From contig JACIWR010000004.1 of NCBI GenBank assembly GCA_014360845.1, positions 1 to 35,053 of the forward strand: a stretch of 35,053 nt of DNA, given 5' to 3'. This document shows, in pieces, positions 27,313 through 35,053 of this stretch (position 1 is its first letter; every line of letters begins with the position of its first letter). The notes beneath the pieces are model-generated. The model worked only from the letters and a program-made list of their open reading frames with translations, searched no databases and was not told the origin of the DNA. Source of the DNA: Anaerolineae bacterium. Lineage in GTDB: Bacteria > Chloroflexota > Anaerolineae > JACIWR01. The position numbers were made by a program, and so were the translations under genes.

Positions 27313-27693
27313 ATGAGGCATCGTAAGGCTGGCCGCAAGCTGGGCCGCAACACTGGTCAGCGGCGAGCTCTATATAGAACAATGATCACTCAGTTGTTCC
27401 TCCATGAGCGGATTCAGACAACTGAGGCCAAAGCGAAAGCGATCCGGGGGCGGGCGGAGCGGCTGATCACCCTGGCCAAACGGGGTAACAACGCCGAGGA
27501 CCCGGCGCGTCGGGTGCATGCCCGGCGTCTGGCCGCCGCGCGCCTGAACGGCCCGGAGGTGGTGCGCAAGCTTTTCGATGAGATTGCCCCGCGCTATGCG
27601 GAACGGCCCGGTGGCTATACCCGCATTCTCAAACTGGGGCAACGGCAGGGCGATGGGGCCCGCATGGCCTTGATTGAGCTGGTTGAGGAGTGA
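27313..27693 (+). CDS. rplQ: 50S ribosomal protein L17
   Basis: L17, 126 aa, near the tunnel exit. [20 protein letters not shown] is the standard opening, with [23 protein letters not shown] (positions 37-59) and [24 protein letters not shown] (100-123). ATG at 27313 follows GAGGAGAGTGGG. The stop is 4 nt before truA, indicating coupled expression. Confidence 0.98.
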   Translation: MRHRKAGRKLGRNTGQRRALYRTMITQLFLHERIQTTEAKAKAIRGRAERLITLAKRGNNAEDPARRVHARRLAAARLNGPEVVRKLFDEIAPRYAERPGGYTRILKLGQRQGDGARMALIELVEE

Positions 27694-27697
27694 GAGG

Positions 27698-28489
27698 ATG
27701 TCCGAGAACGGAGGCCGGACGCCCGGAGCTGACGCTCAGCAGCCGGCATCTGGCATCCGTTACGTGAGGGCCACGGTCGAGTACGACGGCACGGATTACT
27801 GCGGTTTTCAGTGGCAGGCCGACCAGCCTACCGTACAGGGCGAACTGGAACGAGCTCTGGCGAAGGTCACTCAGGAGGACATCCGTATCACCGCTGCCGG
27901 GCGCACCGACGCCGGCGTCCATGCCCGCGGTCAGGTCATCGCTTTCCATACCGGCTGGCGACATCCTCTGAGCGAGCTGGAACGCGCTCTCAACGCCGTC
28001 CTGGCCGAGGATGTGGTCGTGTGGGAGCTGCAACCGGCGGAGGAGGAGTTTCACCCTCGTTTTAGCGCGCGCAGTCGGGAGTACCGCTACACCATTTTCA
28101 ACCAGCCCAGGCGCTCACCTTTGGCGCGGCGGTTCGCCTATCATTGGCCTCATGCCCTGGATGTGGAAGCCATGAGGCAGGCGGCGCATAAGCTCATCGG
28201 CACGCACGACTTCGCCACTTTCGGGCAGCCGCCGCAGGGGGAGAACACCGTGCGCCAGGTGCTGCGGGCTGAGTTTACTTGTGAGGGGCCTTTCATCCAC
28301 TTCGACATCGAGGCCAATGCTTTTTTGCAGCGCATGGTGCGCAGCATTGTGGGCACGCTGCTCCAGGTGGGGAGCGGCAAACTGTCGTCGGCGGATTTCG
28401 AGGAGATTCTGCGCGCGGCAGACCGGAGTCTGGCCGGACCCACAGCCCCGCCTCATGGTTTATGCCTGATGCGGGTGAATTACGAATGA
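27698..28489 (+). CDS. truA: tRNA pseudouridine(38-40) synthase TruA
   Basis: Converts uridines 38-40 of the tRNA anticodon arm to pseudouridine; 263 aa. The catalytic Asp71 lies in GRTDAGVHA, and the family motifs YDGTDYCGFQWQ, RSREYRYTI and FLQRMVRSIVGTLLQVG are present. The chosen ATG at 27698 has GAGGAG and GAGAGG upstream; the in-frame extension overlaps rplQ. An N-terminal stretch of about 20 residues precedes the conserved domain. truA between rplQ and rplM is also seen in Firmicutes and other phyla. Confidence 0.96.
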   Translation: MSENGGRTPGADAQQPASGIRYVRATVEYDGTDYCGFQWQADQPTVQGELERALAKVTQEDIRITAAGRTDAGVHARGQVIAFHTGWRHPLSELERALNAVLAEDVVVWELQPAEEEFHPRFSARSREYRYTIFNQPRRSPLARRFAYHWPHALDVEAMRQAAHKLIGTHDFATFGQPPQGENTVRQVLRAEFTCEGPFIHFDIEANAFLQRMVRSIVGTLLQVGSGKLSSADFEEILRAADRSLAGPTAPPHGLCLMRVNYE

Positions 28490-28533
28490 CCTTGACAATC
28501 TGTAGTCTCCGTACCGGCGTGGACGCTTTTTCT

Positions 28534-28596
28534 CCACCGCAGGGTCGCAGAGTGATGGAAATTTATCCGCTTGTGTCCTCGGCGTCTCTGCGGAGG
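28534..28596 (+). repeat. Imperfect inverted repeat in the truA-rplM spacer
   Basis: CCACCGCAGGGTCGCAGAG (28534-28552) and CTCGGCGTCTCTGCGGAGG (28578-28596) are 19-nt arms matching at 15 of 19 positions around a 25-nt loop. The CACCGCAGAG/CTCTGCGG style resembles a degenerate intergenic hairpin repeat I have seen in many bacterial genomes. The 189-nt spacer holds nothing else convincing apart from the rplM ribosome site AAGGAG. Confidence 0.45.
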
Positions 28597-28678
28597 AAAC
28601 TGAACCGCGTCTACGTCACACCCTGGTTAAGGGAGGCTACTGACAGTCTGAGTTGTAATTTCTCAAGGAGTTGAAGCC

Positions 28679-29107
28679 GTGAAGACGTATGCAGTGAGAG
28701 CGAGCGAAATTAAGCGTGAGTGGTTTGTAGTGGATGCCGAGGGCAAAACTCTGGGGCGTCTCGCTTCGGAGATTGCCAAAATCCTCAAGGGCAAGCACAA
28801 GCCCATCTACAGCCCCCACCTGGATGTGGGTGATTTCGTCATCGTGATTAATGCGGACAAGATTCATGTCACCGGGCGCAAGCGGGATCAGAAATTTTAC
28901 TATCGTCATTCAGGGTACCCTGGTGGCCTGAAGAAGATCAGCCTCAGGGATCAGTTGGCCAAGCATCCCACGCGCGTGTTGGAGGCAGCGGTGCGGGGAA
29001 TGTTGCCCAAGAACAGGCTGGGCAGACGCATGATCAAAAAGCTGAAAGTGTACGCCGGTCCTGAGCATCCCCATCAGGCCCAACAGCCCAAGAAATTGGT
29101 TCTGTAG
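28679..29107 (+). CDS. rplM: 50S ribosomal protein L13
   Basis: L13, 142 aa, an early 50S assembly protein. The start is GTG at 28679 ([20 protein letters not shown]), 9 nt after AAGGAG. Conserved features are [45 protein letters not shown] and the [31 protein letters not shown] block (positions 108-137). Followed by rpsI after 16 nt, a pairing kept in nearly all bacteria. Confidence 0.98.
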   Translation: MKTYAVRASEIKREWFVVDAEGKTLGRLASEIAKILKGKHKPIYSPHLDVGDFVIVINADKIHVTGRKRDQKFYYRHSGYPGGLKKISLRDQLAKHPTRVLEAAVRGMLPKNRLGRRMIKKLKVYAGPEHPHQAQQPKKLVL

Positions 29108-29123
29108 AGAGGAGAGGGAGTAG

Positions 29124-29519
29124 ATGTCGAGTGTGTATTACGAAGGGGTAGGCAGAAGGAAGACTTCCACGGCCCGGGTGCGACTTTTCCCCGGGGGTAA
29201 GGGCAATATTCTTGTCAATGACAAGCCGGCGGAGGAGTATTTCTTCCGCAAGGAGGATTTGGCTCACTTCCTGGCCCCGTTAGAGGCGGTGGGCATGAGG
29301 GACGCCTTCGATGTCAGCGTACATGTGAAGGGCGGCGGCGTGTCCGGCCAAGCGGGGGCAGTGCGGATGGGTATTGCCCGTGCCCTGCTCAAGGCCAATC
29401 CCGACCTGCGTCCCGTGTTGCGAGCCGGTGGTTTCCTGACCCGTGACGCGCGCATGAAGGAGCGCAAGAAGCCCGGACTCAAGCGCGCGCGCAAGGCACC
29501 GACTTACACCAAGCGCTAA
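29124..29519 (+). CDS. rpsI: 30S ribosomal protein S9
   Basis: S9, 131 aa, whose C-terminal tail reaches the P-site tRNA anticodon. GVGRRKTSTARVRLFPG, GGGVSGQAGAVRMGIARAL and the terminal RARKAPTYTKR are all typical; the essential last arginine is present. ATG at 29124 after GGAGAGGGAG. It is the last gene of the superoperon and is followed 27 nt later by a terminator. Confidence 0.98.
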   Translation: MSSVYYEGVGRRKTSTARVRLFPGGKGNILVNDKPAEEYFFRKEDLAHFLAPLEAVGMRDAFDVSVHVKGGGVSGQAGAVRMGIARALLKANPDLRPVLRAGGFLTRDARMKERKKPGLKRARKAPTYTKR

Positions 29520-29546
29520 GTCCATACTTTGTTCGCATCAAATACA

Positions 29547-29585
29547 GGCGCAGACCCGCTGATGCTGGCGGGTCTTGCGCCTTTT
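29547..29585 (+). terminator. Rho-independent terminator of the ribosomal superoperon
   Basis: GGCGCAGACCCGC (29547-29559) pairs with GCGGGTCTTGCGCC (29568-29581) with a single bulged T, an 8-nt loop, and TTTT immediately after (29582-29585). It lies 27 nt beyond the rpsI stop. Confidence 0.85.
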
Positions 29586-29590
29586 GCATT

Positions 29591-29619
29591 CCAGCGCCGC
29601 CGGTTCACGGCGGCGCTGG
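29591..29619 (-). repeat. GC-rich hairpin, copy 1, after the permease gene
   Basis: CCAGCGCCGCCG (29591-29602) and CGGCGGCGCTGG (29608-29619) are perfect 12-bp arms with a 5-nt loop. On the - strand it directly follows the permease stop, so it may terminate or protect that transcript; no T-run follows. A copy differing at one base of the first 25 lies at 31076-31100, again just after a - strand gene. Confidence 0.6.
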
Positions 29620-29622
29620 GGG

Positions 29623-30114
29623 TCACATCATCTCGACGAGTAGATTGCTCGCCAGTCCTGCCAGGGGAGGTACCGCAAAAGTGACGATGTAACGGGTGAT
29701 CGCTACCTGGGGATCAATGAGCGCCGCTTCCAGGGGCAAGCGCGTCACTGACCATAGCGACCAGGCTGATAAAAAGCCCACTACTGCTCCTGTACTAGCC
29801 CCGGCGCGATATAACGCTCCTACCAGGGGAAAGACAGCATAGGGAGAGCCGGGCATCAATCCACCGACCACACAGGCTATCAAAACGCCCTTGATTCCGG
29901 CTTGAGTACCTAGCCAGCGGGAGATCACTTCCCCAGGGATGAGAACCTGGACTAGGCCCGCGATTAGAAATCCCAGCAGCAGTACGAGCAGATTGCGCCA
30001 CAGCATTCGTCCGGCGGCGATCATACCGGACACAGGCAAGTCGCGTCCTCGCCAGCATGCGATGGCGAACAGCCCTCCCGCAATGACTACGAAGATCAAC
30101 GTCGTCATATCCAT
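29623..30114 (-). CDS. Small membrane permease, YraQ/ArsP-like
   Basis: Integral membrane protein of 163 aa with four to five hydrophobic segments. The GGLMPGSPYAVFPLVGALY segment and overall pattern resemble part of the YraQ/ArsP (DUF318) permease family, some of which export organoarsenicals, but it is about half their size, so it may be a half-size member or act as a dimer. Start ATG at 30114 (MDMTTLIF) is chosen because AGAGGAG lies 10 nt upstream; an ATG at 30141 would place that site inside the gene. A 14-bp palindrome lies about 50 nt upstream. Substrate unknown. Confidence 0.6.
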   Translation of the reverse strand: MDMTTLIFVVIAGGLFAIACWRGRDLPVSGMIAAGRMLWRNLLVLLLGFLIAGLVQVLIPGEVISRWLGTQAGIKGVLIACVVGGLMPGSPYAVFPLVGALYRAGASTGAVVGFLSAWSLWSVTRLPLEAALIDPQVAITRYIVTFAVPPLAGLASNLLVEMM

Positions 30115-30163
30115 GGATATGCGTCTCCTCTGTTGGCTCATTCTACATCCTCGTTGGGCTAGA

Positions 30164-30177
30164 CGACCGGCCGGTCG
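30164..30177. promoter_or_regulatory. Perfect 14-bp palindrome upstream of the permease
   Basis: CGACCGGCCGGTCG is a perfect palindrome 50 nt upstream of the chosen permease start, in the 123-nt gap after the tspO-like gene. Its form is like operators bound by TetR-type repressors. No such regulator is encoded in the window, and no promoter is clear, so operator function is inference. Confidence 0.4.
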
Positions 30178-30237
30178 CTCTCCTGCGCTCTTCGGCCCGG
30201 TAACGTCGTACTTGATGCGCGAGGCAGGCCTCCCGTA

Positions 30238-31008
30238 CTACATCGCAAGGCGCGGCGCGCGCCGTTTCCTCAGTAGACTCACCCCCAGCATCAGGACAGC
30301 TAATGCCGTCGTCACCCAGGCGGCTATGGATACCACTGGCGTGCCCGCGTGCTTGATGGCGATGCCCGCAAAGGCCCAGACGATGACCAGCACGTAGGCG
30401 ACATCCCCCCGGGTGAAGCTCACCGCTGAAGCGATGCCCACCCCCACGAGCAACATGATCACCGTCCACGCCTCAGGGCTTATACCCCAGCCGTTCCAGT
30501 TCAGATAATCCAGAACCGAGGTCACGTTGGCGACGGTGGCCACGGTAATCCAACCCAGGTAGATGCTGAAAGGCATGTGCACCAGCCACTTCTCCGCGGG
30601 GGAAACGTGGGCGCGTCCGATCTCCAGACGCAGGTAGATAGCGATCAGCAACAACAGCAGGGCGAACATGACCACCAGGGTCAGCAGAAAGAACTCGTAA
30701 TGCCACAGGAAAAGCCAGGCGATGTTGGCCACACAGCTCAGGGCGGCCAGGTAACCGGCACGGCGCAGGCGGGGATTCTCTCGCTGAGCAGGCAGCGCCT
30801 GGTAGACGGCGAAGACGATCAAGCCCACGTAGATCAGGCCCCAGATGGAGAACACATAACCGGCCGGCACGAAGTAGACCTGGAAACGGTCCGAGATTTC
30901 GCCGGTGGTTTGCCCGTTGAGGGGAAGCGCGTTCGCCAGGCCGTTGACCACCAGGGCCGCTATCACCGCCAACACATTGACCACCTGCCTTACAGTATCT
31001 CGTTTCAT
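30238..31008 (-). CDS. Tryptophan-rich sensory protein, TspO/MBR-related
   Basis: Membrane protein of 256 aa with seven to eight hydrophobic segments and many tryptophans near their ends (SIWGLIY, IAWLFLWHYEF, FSIYLGWITVATVANV, LNWNGWGISPEAW). The pattern matches the long variant of the TspO/MBR family commonly annotated as tryptophan-rich sensory protein; classic TspO proteins are about 160 aa with five helices and bind porphyrins. ATG at 31008 has GGGAGGT 8 nt upstream. Ends in a basic RKRRAPRLAM tail. Ligand and role here are unknown. It lies 98 nt downstream of the GH3 gene on the same strand. Confidence 0.7.
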   Translation of the reverse strand: MKRDTVRQVVNVLAVIAALVVNGLANALPLNGQTTGEISDRFQVYFVPAGYVFSIWGLIYVGLIVFAVYQALPAQRENPRLRRAGYLAALSCVANIAWLFLWHYEFFLLTLVVMFALLLLLIAIYLRLEIGRAHVSPAEKWLVHMPFSIYLGWITVATVANVTSVLDYLNWNGWGISPEAWTVIMLLVGVGIASAVSFTRGDVAYVLVIVWAFAGIAIKHAGTPVVSIAAWVTTALAVLMLGVSLLRKRRAPRLAM

Positions 31009-31075
31009 TTTCTCAAACCTCCCTTAACTTCTGGCTGGGCTCCCCGCGGAGCTACCTGTCGGCAGCAGGATTTAC

Positions 31076-31105
31076 CCAGCGCCGCCGGTTTACGGCGGCG
31101 TAAAC
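31076..31105 (-). repeat. GC-rich hairpin, copy 2, after the GH3 gene
   Basis: Bases 31076-31100 match copy 1 (29591-29615) except for one loop base. Arms CGCCGCCG and CGGCGGCG pair; an alternative perfect stem GTTTACG (31088-31094) with CGTAAAC (31099-31105) competes with it. On the - strand it starts 1 nt past the GH3 stop. Probably a mobile or recurrent 3' hairpin element with terminator-like placement. Confidence 0.6.
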
Positions 31106-31106
31106 A

Positions 31107-33914
31107 TTATCTACGGGCGCGCCAGGAGGCCAGCCTTGCACTGAGCTTAGCCGAAGTGCTGGCCAGCAGGCGCTGCAAGTTCAGCTTCGGCGGGGCCGGC
31201 AGCTCCGATGCGGCCACGGGCGAGAGCTGTGCCAGGTCCTCGGCGATGGCCTGCATCACCTCAGGGGTGAACACGTCCGGCGCGAAGCTCGCCACCTGCT
31301 CCAGGGTAAACCCCAGGGCCATGCTCAACTGCGGCGCGTCCAGAAGGCCAGGAAGATGCTTGTTCAGAATGGCCCGCGCTTCCTCGTTGGCCAGCAGCAA
31401 CTGCAGGGTACTGTCCAGCCCCAGGCGGACGCCTCCCTTTTCGGGACCGCCGAAGCGACTGGTGGTCTTGAGGGTGAAGCGGGCCGAGGCGTGAATATCC
31501 CGTGACGAACTGCCGACCAGGACCTCGAATTCTCCAGCTTCGGCTACCCATTGTTGTGCCAGGTCGTCGTAATAGGCCAGGGATTCGCGGTTGAGCGTCA
31601 GGGTGACGGTCTTGGTCTCGCCCGGTTCCAGGAACACTTTGGCGAAGCCCTTCAATTCCTTTTCCGGGCGCATCAGTGAGGCTGCCACGTCGCGGACGTA
31701 AAGTTGCACCACCTCCTGCCCCGCCCGTGTCCCGGTGTTCTCCACCTCCACGGAGACCTGTAACTCCTCATCCGCGTCTATCTCGGAGGCGCTGAGACGC
31801 AGGTTGTGATAAGCAAAGGTGGTGTACGACAGGCCATAGCCGAAGGGGAACAGGGGCTCGATCTTCTTTTTGTCATAGTAGCGATAGCCGACGAAGATGC
31901 CCTCGCCGTAGTAGACCTTGCCGTTTTCGCCGGGATAGTTGATGTAGGCGGGATTGTCCTCCAGCCGTTTGGGGAAGGTCAGGGGCAGCCGGCCGGAGGG
32001 GTTCACGTCGCCGAAGAGGACATCAGCGATGGCATTGCCGCATTCCTGGCCGGGATACCAGGCCTGCACTACGGCGGCCACCTTGTCCAGCCAGTTCATG
32101 GTGATTGGCGAACCGGTGTTCAGCACCACGATGGTGTTCTTGTTGGCCGCCGCTACTTTTTCGATCAGTGCCACCTGATCTCCGACCAACTCCATGTCTG
32201 GCCGGTCGAAGCCCTCGCTCTCCCACTCGTCGCTCAGGCCGACGAAGACCAGGGCCACGTCCGAGGCGGCGGCCAGCGCTGCGGCGCGGTCTATGGCGTC
32301 CTCCGGCATAGGGGGTAGACAGCCCAGGCGAAGGCTGGCCAGCGGGGTGGTGCTTGGCTTGCTGTATTCCGCTCTCAGCTCGCAGGACTGCCCGGCGGCC
32401 ATGTCCAGGGTGAAGGTCAGTTCGGCGGGGCCGCTATCGGTGGAGCTGCTCCAGCGGTCAATGACTTGCCGGCCGTCAATGAAGAGTCGGCTCGGACCGG
32501 CGCTGCTCAAACCGAAGGTGTAGCGGCCCGTTTCCGGCGCGGTGAAGCGGCCCGTCAGCCGGGCGGAGAACTGGGCGGGATTGACCTCGGGGTCAAACTC
32601 GCCGAACCAGGTCTGCTCACTGGTTTCTACCACCGTAGTCTTGACGGGCGGGCCGGAACAATCGGGGCTGTTGAAGTATTCGAGGGTGAGACCCCTCTCC
32701 GCCTGAGCACCGGACGGGGTCAGCCAGGCCGGGTTGATGGGGGGCAGCAGTTTGTGATTGGTGCATCCCATTTCATAGCCTATCTCCACGGCGTCGCCTA
32801 CCTTGCTGAGGATGCCCTCGAAGGGAGTGATGGCGTAGTGAGGGTTCACCTGGGAGCTGCCCCCGCCCATGATGCGCGCCACCTTGGCGTTGGGGCCGAT
32901 AATGGCCAGGGACTTGATCCTCTCGATGTTCAGGGGCAGGATGCTGTCCTCGTTCTTGAGCAGCACCATCCCTTCTGCCGCGGCCTGGCGGGCCAGAGCG
33001 CGATGCTCCGGCTTGTCCACGGCCTGTTCTGGGCGGTCCTCTGGGTTCTCAAAAGCACCAGACTTGGCGATGATGCGCAACAGGCGGCGCACACTCCGGT
33101 CAATGGTCGCCTCGTCCACTTCCCCGGCGCGGAAAGCTTGTAGCAACTTCTCGCCGCGCCACACGGGTGGCCCTGGCATCTCCAGGTCGAGGCCAGCCTT
33201 CACCGCGGCGGCGGTGCTCTTGGTGCCGAACCAGTCGGACATGACTAGGCCCTCGAATCCCCACTCATTCCTCAAGATGTCGGTCAGGAGAGAGGGGTTC
33301 TCGCTGGCGTAGGTGCCGTTGACCTTGTTGTAAGAAGCCATCACCGCCCAGGCGTAGGCTTCTTGTACGGCGGCCTTGAAAGGCGGCAGGTATATCTCTC
33401 GCAGGGCGCGCTCCCGGACCTCGGAGCTGATGGTGGTGCGTTGGAACTCGGAATCGTTGCAGACGTAGTGTTTGACCGCGGTGCCCACGTTCTGACTTTG
33501 CACTCCCTTGATGTAGGCCACGGCCAGGCGAGCCGAGAGGTAGGGGTCTTCCGAAAAGCACTCGAAGTTGCGGCCGGCCAGGGGCGAGCGGTGGATGTTG
33601 ACCGTGGGGGCCAGGAGGATGTGTGCTCCTTTGGTCTTGGCCTCCTCGCCCAATGCCTGCCCGACCCGCTGCACCAGGTCGGTGTTCCAGGTGGCGGCCA
33701 GGGCCACGCTCACCGGGAAGCAGGCCGCCGTGGGTCCTCCAGCAGCGAAGCTGCTCCGTCCGCCCCGTGCCCCGTAGGGGCCATCGGTCACTTTGATGGC
33801 CGGAATGCCCAGCCGGGGAACGGGAGTGGTGTACCACATCGCCGATCCGGCCAGCATGGACACCTTTTCCTCGATGGTCATTTGACTGAGTAGTTCTTCG
33901 ATTTTGTCTTCCAT
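31107..33914 (-). CDS. Family GH3 beta-glucosidase with PA14 insert
   Basis: Predicted exo-acting beta-glycosidase, 935 aa, cytoplasmic since no signal peptide is visible. The TIM-barrel domain (1-310) has KVTDGPYGARGG, VKHYVCND and the nucleophile Asp227 in GLVMSDWFGT. The second alpha/beta domain is split by a PA14-like carbohydrate-binding module (about 406-530: LEYFNSPDCSG, GRFTAPETGRYTFGL, RLFIDGRQVIDRW) and then has the acid/base segment SDEWESEGFDRPD (561-573). A fibronectin III-like domain (about 705-800) follows, then an unusual helical C-terminal extension (819-935). ATG at 33914 has GGAGGGAGA upstream. Substrate is probably a beta-linked oligosaccharide, not further resolvable. Confidence 0.93.
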   Translation of the reverse strand: MEDKIEELLSQMTIEEKVSMLAGSAMWYTTPVPRLGIPAIKVTDGPYGARGGRSSFAAGGPTAACFPVSVALAATWNTDLVQRVGQALGEEAKTKGAHILLAPTVNIHRSPLAGRNFECFSEDPYLSARLAVAYIKGVQSQNVGTAVKHYVCNDSEFQRTTISSEVRERALREIYLPPFKAAVQEAYAWAVMASYNKVNGTYASENPSLLTDILRNEWGFEGLVMSDWFGTKSTAAAVKAGLDLEMPGPPVWRGEKLLQAFRAGEVDEATIDRSVRRLLRIIAKSGAFENPEDRPEQAVDKPEHRALARQAAAEGMVLLKNEDSILPLNIERIKSLAIIGPNAKVARIMGGGSSQVNPHYAITPFEGILSKVGDAVEIGYEMGCTNHKLLPPINPAWLTPSGAQAERGLTLEYFNSPDCSGPPVKTTVVETSEQTWFGEFDPEVNPAQFSARLTGRFTAPETGRYTFGLSSAGPSRLFIDGRQVIDRWSSSTDSGPAELTFTLDMAAGQSCELRAEYSKPSTTPLASLRLGCLPPMPEDAIDRAAALAAASDVALVFVGLSDEWESEGFDRPDMELVGDQVALIEKVAAANKNTIVVLNTGSPITMNWLDKVAAVVQAWYPGQECGNAIADVLFGDVNPSGRLPLTFPKRLEDNPAYINYPGENGKVYYGEGIFVGYRYYDKKKIEPLFPFGYGLSYTTFAYHNLRLSASEIDADEELQVSVEVENTGTRAGQEVVQLYVRDVAASLMRPEKELKGFAKVFLEPGETKTVTLTLNRESLAYYDDLAQQWVAEAGEFEVLVGSSSRDIHASARFTLKTTSRFGGPEKGGVRLGLDSTLQLLLANEEARAILNKHLPGLLDAPQLSMALGFTLEQVASFAPDVFTPEVMQAIAEDLAQLSPVAASELPAPPKLNLQRLLASTSAKLSARLASWRARR

Positions 33915-33933
33915 TCTCCCTCCATGTTATAGA

Positions 33934-33965
33934 CCCTCCCGCGGGGACAAGAACCTGCGGGAGGG
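33934..33965 (-). promoter_or_regulatory. Hairpin in the GH3 upstream region
   Basis: CCCTCCCGC (33934-33942) and GCGGGAGGG (33957-33965) are perfect 9-bp arms around a 14-nt loop, 20 nt upstream of the GH3 start on the - strand and downstream of the membrane protein gene. It may be a terminator without U-tract or a leader structure. The rest of the 184-bp gap shows no gene and no clear promoter. Confidence 0.4.
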
Positions 33966-34098
33966 GAAATGTGAAAAAGGGGTTGGCTACATGTGGCGCA
34001 GGCTGGAAAGGAACGAGCTGGAAAGCCCGGCCTACGGCCTGCCCGGTTGCAGCCACGCAAATTCTGGCACCAGGTGGACAGGTGGCTTAAGAGTCAGC

Positions 34099-35053
34099 CT
34101 ATTCGCCGAGGCGCTGCTGCCATCGCGCCGTTCGTGATGCTCTGAAGATGGCCGAAAGCAGATAATAGACCACGATGACCAGCAGCAGGATAATGTAGAT
34201 GACGTCGGATGTGCTGGCCGGCTCGGTGAGACTCACCCCCCAGAAGATGCCGCCCAAGAGAATCACCAGAATACCGCTGAAGGCTGCATCGAACGCCGAG
34301 TCGAAGATACCGCCGGAAGCCAGGGCTGCGACGTAATCGCTGAAGGCGTAGCCCTGGAATAGGCCGTATATGGTCACGACCACCGCTACAATGCCCATGC
34401 CAATGGCAAGAGCTTGCTTACAACATCTGGCGCGGGCCAGTGCCCCTTCGATGAGTTCGGAGAGAACTAAACCGCCCATGAACGCCATCGCGATGAAGGG
34501 GGTCCAACTGAGAATAACGGCATAAATCGGCACTGCCCCAGACATCAGCGAGGCTAGCACAGTGGTGATCGCATAGTCCAGGACCCCGATCATTGTCCCT
34601 ATCGCGGCGGAACCGAGCACCACACTGCCTAAAGCCAGCAGTGTGTGCTGACAGCCGCCTTGCTGGACGGTTAGACCAAACCTGGTGCGAATGGCTTGCA
34701 AGCGGTCGTGGATTGCCTGATCGTTGTGGAATTGCAGGCTGGCTTCGAGGCAGCGCACAGCCCCTGCGGCATCTTGTTGCTGGAGCTTGTGTTCAGCAAG
34801 CGCCTGGAGCATCTCCGAGTTGAGATCGGCAGGTTGATCGCCACCACGCGCTAACTTGAACAACGCTATGGGGGTCCACAGCAATCCATAGGGAATGCCT
34901 ATCCAACCGAGGACTGCCGTTATCAGGCTGGCGAGGAGCAACCGGATTCGGCGGTGTTTCCGGCACCATATCCCGGCAAAGGCTCGCCGGAAGGTCACTA
35001 TGACCAAGCTGAAAACGTAAGGGTAGACGACAACACGTAAGGTCTCATCCTGG
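34099..35053 (-). CDS. Uncharacterised membrane protein, 5' end outside window
   Basis: The frame stays open to the right edge (codons ending at 35052 read QDETLRVVVYPYVFSLVIVTFRR), so the TTG at 35007 is unlikely to be the start and the N-terminus is missing. The visible part has a soluble stretch at about residues 55-110 (from 35007) with a possible TPR-like pattern (LAEHKLQQQDAAGAVRCLEA), flanked by hydrophobic segments: one pair near the N-terminus (LLLASLITAVLGWIGIPYG) and about five later. I do not recognise the family; the opening resembles Chloroflexota membrane proteins with a GWWGIPWG-type motif, from memory only. No function is proposed. Confidence 0.7.
   Translation of the reverse strand, partial: QDETLRVVVYPYVFSLVIVTFRRAFAGIWCRKHRRIRLLLASLITAVLGWIGIPYGLLWTPIALFKLARGGDQPADLNSEMLQALAEHKLQQQDAAGAVRCLEASLQFHNDQAIHDRLQAIRTRFGLTVQQGGCQHTLLALGSVVLGSAAIGTMIGVLDYAITTVLASLMSGAVPIYAVILSWTPFIAMAFMGGLVLSELIEGALARARCCKQALAIGMGIVAVVVTIYGLFQGYAFSDYVAALASGGIFDSAFDAAFSGILVILLGGIFWGVSLTEPASTSDVIYIILLLVIVVYYLLSAIFRASRTARWQQRLGE

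Noticed and set aside
28492-28497. Perfect TTGACA just after truA as a promoter for rplM
   Set aside because: No acceptable -10 box occurs 15-19 bp downstream.
30577-31494. 305-codon + strand frame opposite the tspO-like and GH3 genes
   Set aside because: It overlaps two well-supported - strand genes and the hairpin repeat; low-complexity product.

Overview
This 35 kb window is a bacterial ribosomal superoperon with a short accessory tail. The likely host is a member of the Chloroflexota, probably Anaerolineae-like. Reasons are the overall character of RpoB, EF-Tu and the ribosomal proteins, a secreted protein ending in a YLPVVMKNYQ-type tail that I associate with this phylum, and the neighbouring tryptophan-rich sensory protein, family 3 glycosidase and membrane protein. 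The assignment is inference; no rRNA gene is present. The conserved genes are GC-rich with many GTG and TTG starts.

Layout on the + strand (1-29.6 kb): rpoB (5' end outside the window), a sigma-70-like promoter and hairpin leader, rpsL-rpsG-fusA-tuf, then S10 (rpsJ-rplC-[secreted subtilase]-rplD-rplW-rplB-rpsS-rplV-rpsC-rplP-rpmC-rpsQ), spc (rplN-rplX-rplE-rpsN-rpsH-rplF-rplR-rpsE-rpmD-rplO-secY-adk-map-rpmJ) and alpha (rpsM-rpsK-rpsD-rpoA-rplQ-truA-rplM-rpsI), ending in a clear rho-independent terminator at 29547-29585. Together these supply most small and large subunit proteins, two RNA polymerase subunits, both elongation GTPases, the protein-export channel SecY, adenylate kinase, methionine aminopeptidase and a tRNA pseudouridine synthase. 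The spacers are longer than usual for such operons and many hold good hairpins, some with mutually exclusive pairings.

Layout on the - strand (29.6-35.05 kb): a YraQ/ArsP-like permease fragment-sized protein, a TspO/MBR-like tryptophan-rich sensory protein, a large cytoplasmic GH3 beta-glucosidase with a PA14 insert, and an unrecognised membrane protein running off the right edge. A near-identical GC-rich hairpin follows two of these genes.

Most unusual points: (1) a secreted, multidomain subtilase gene sits tightly between rplC and rplD, preceded by an 8-codon minicistron, and its catalytic Asp appears replaced by Glu; (2) EF-Tu has a rewritten switch I with about five extra residues and no RGIT motif, plus Arg381 (E. 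coli numbering) changed to Leu; (3) EF-G lacks the domain IV tip histidine and departs at two other normally fixed motifs; (4) rpoC and infA are absent from their usual places; (5) RpoB carries Thr at the rifampicin-pocket Arg529 position and an acidic insert of about 130 residues.
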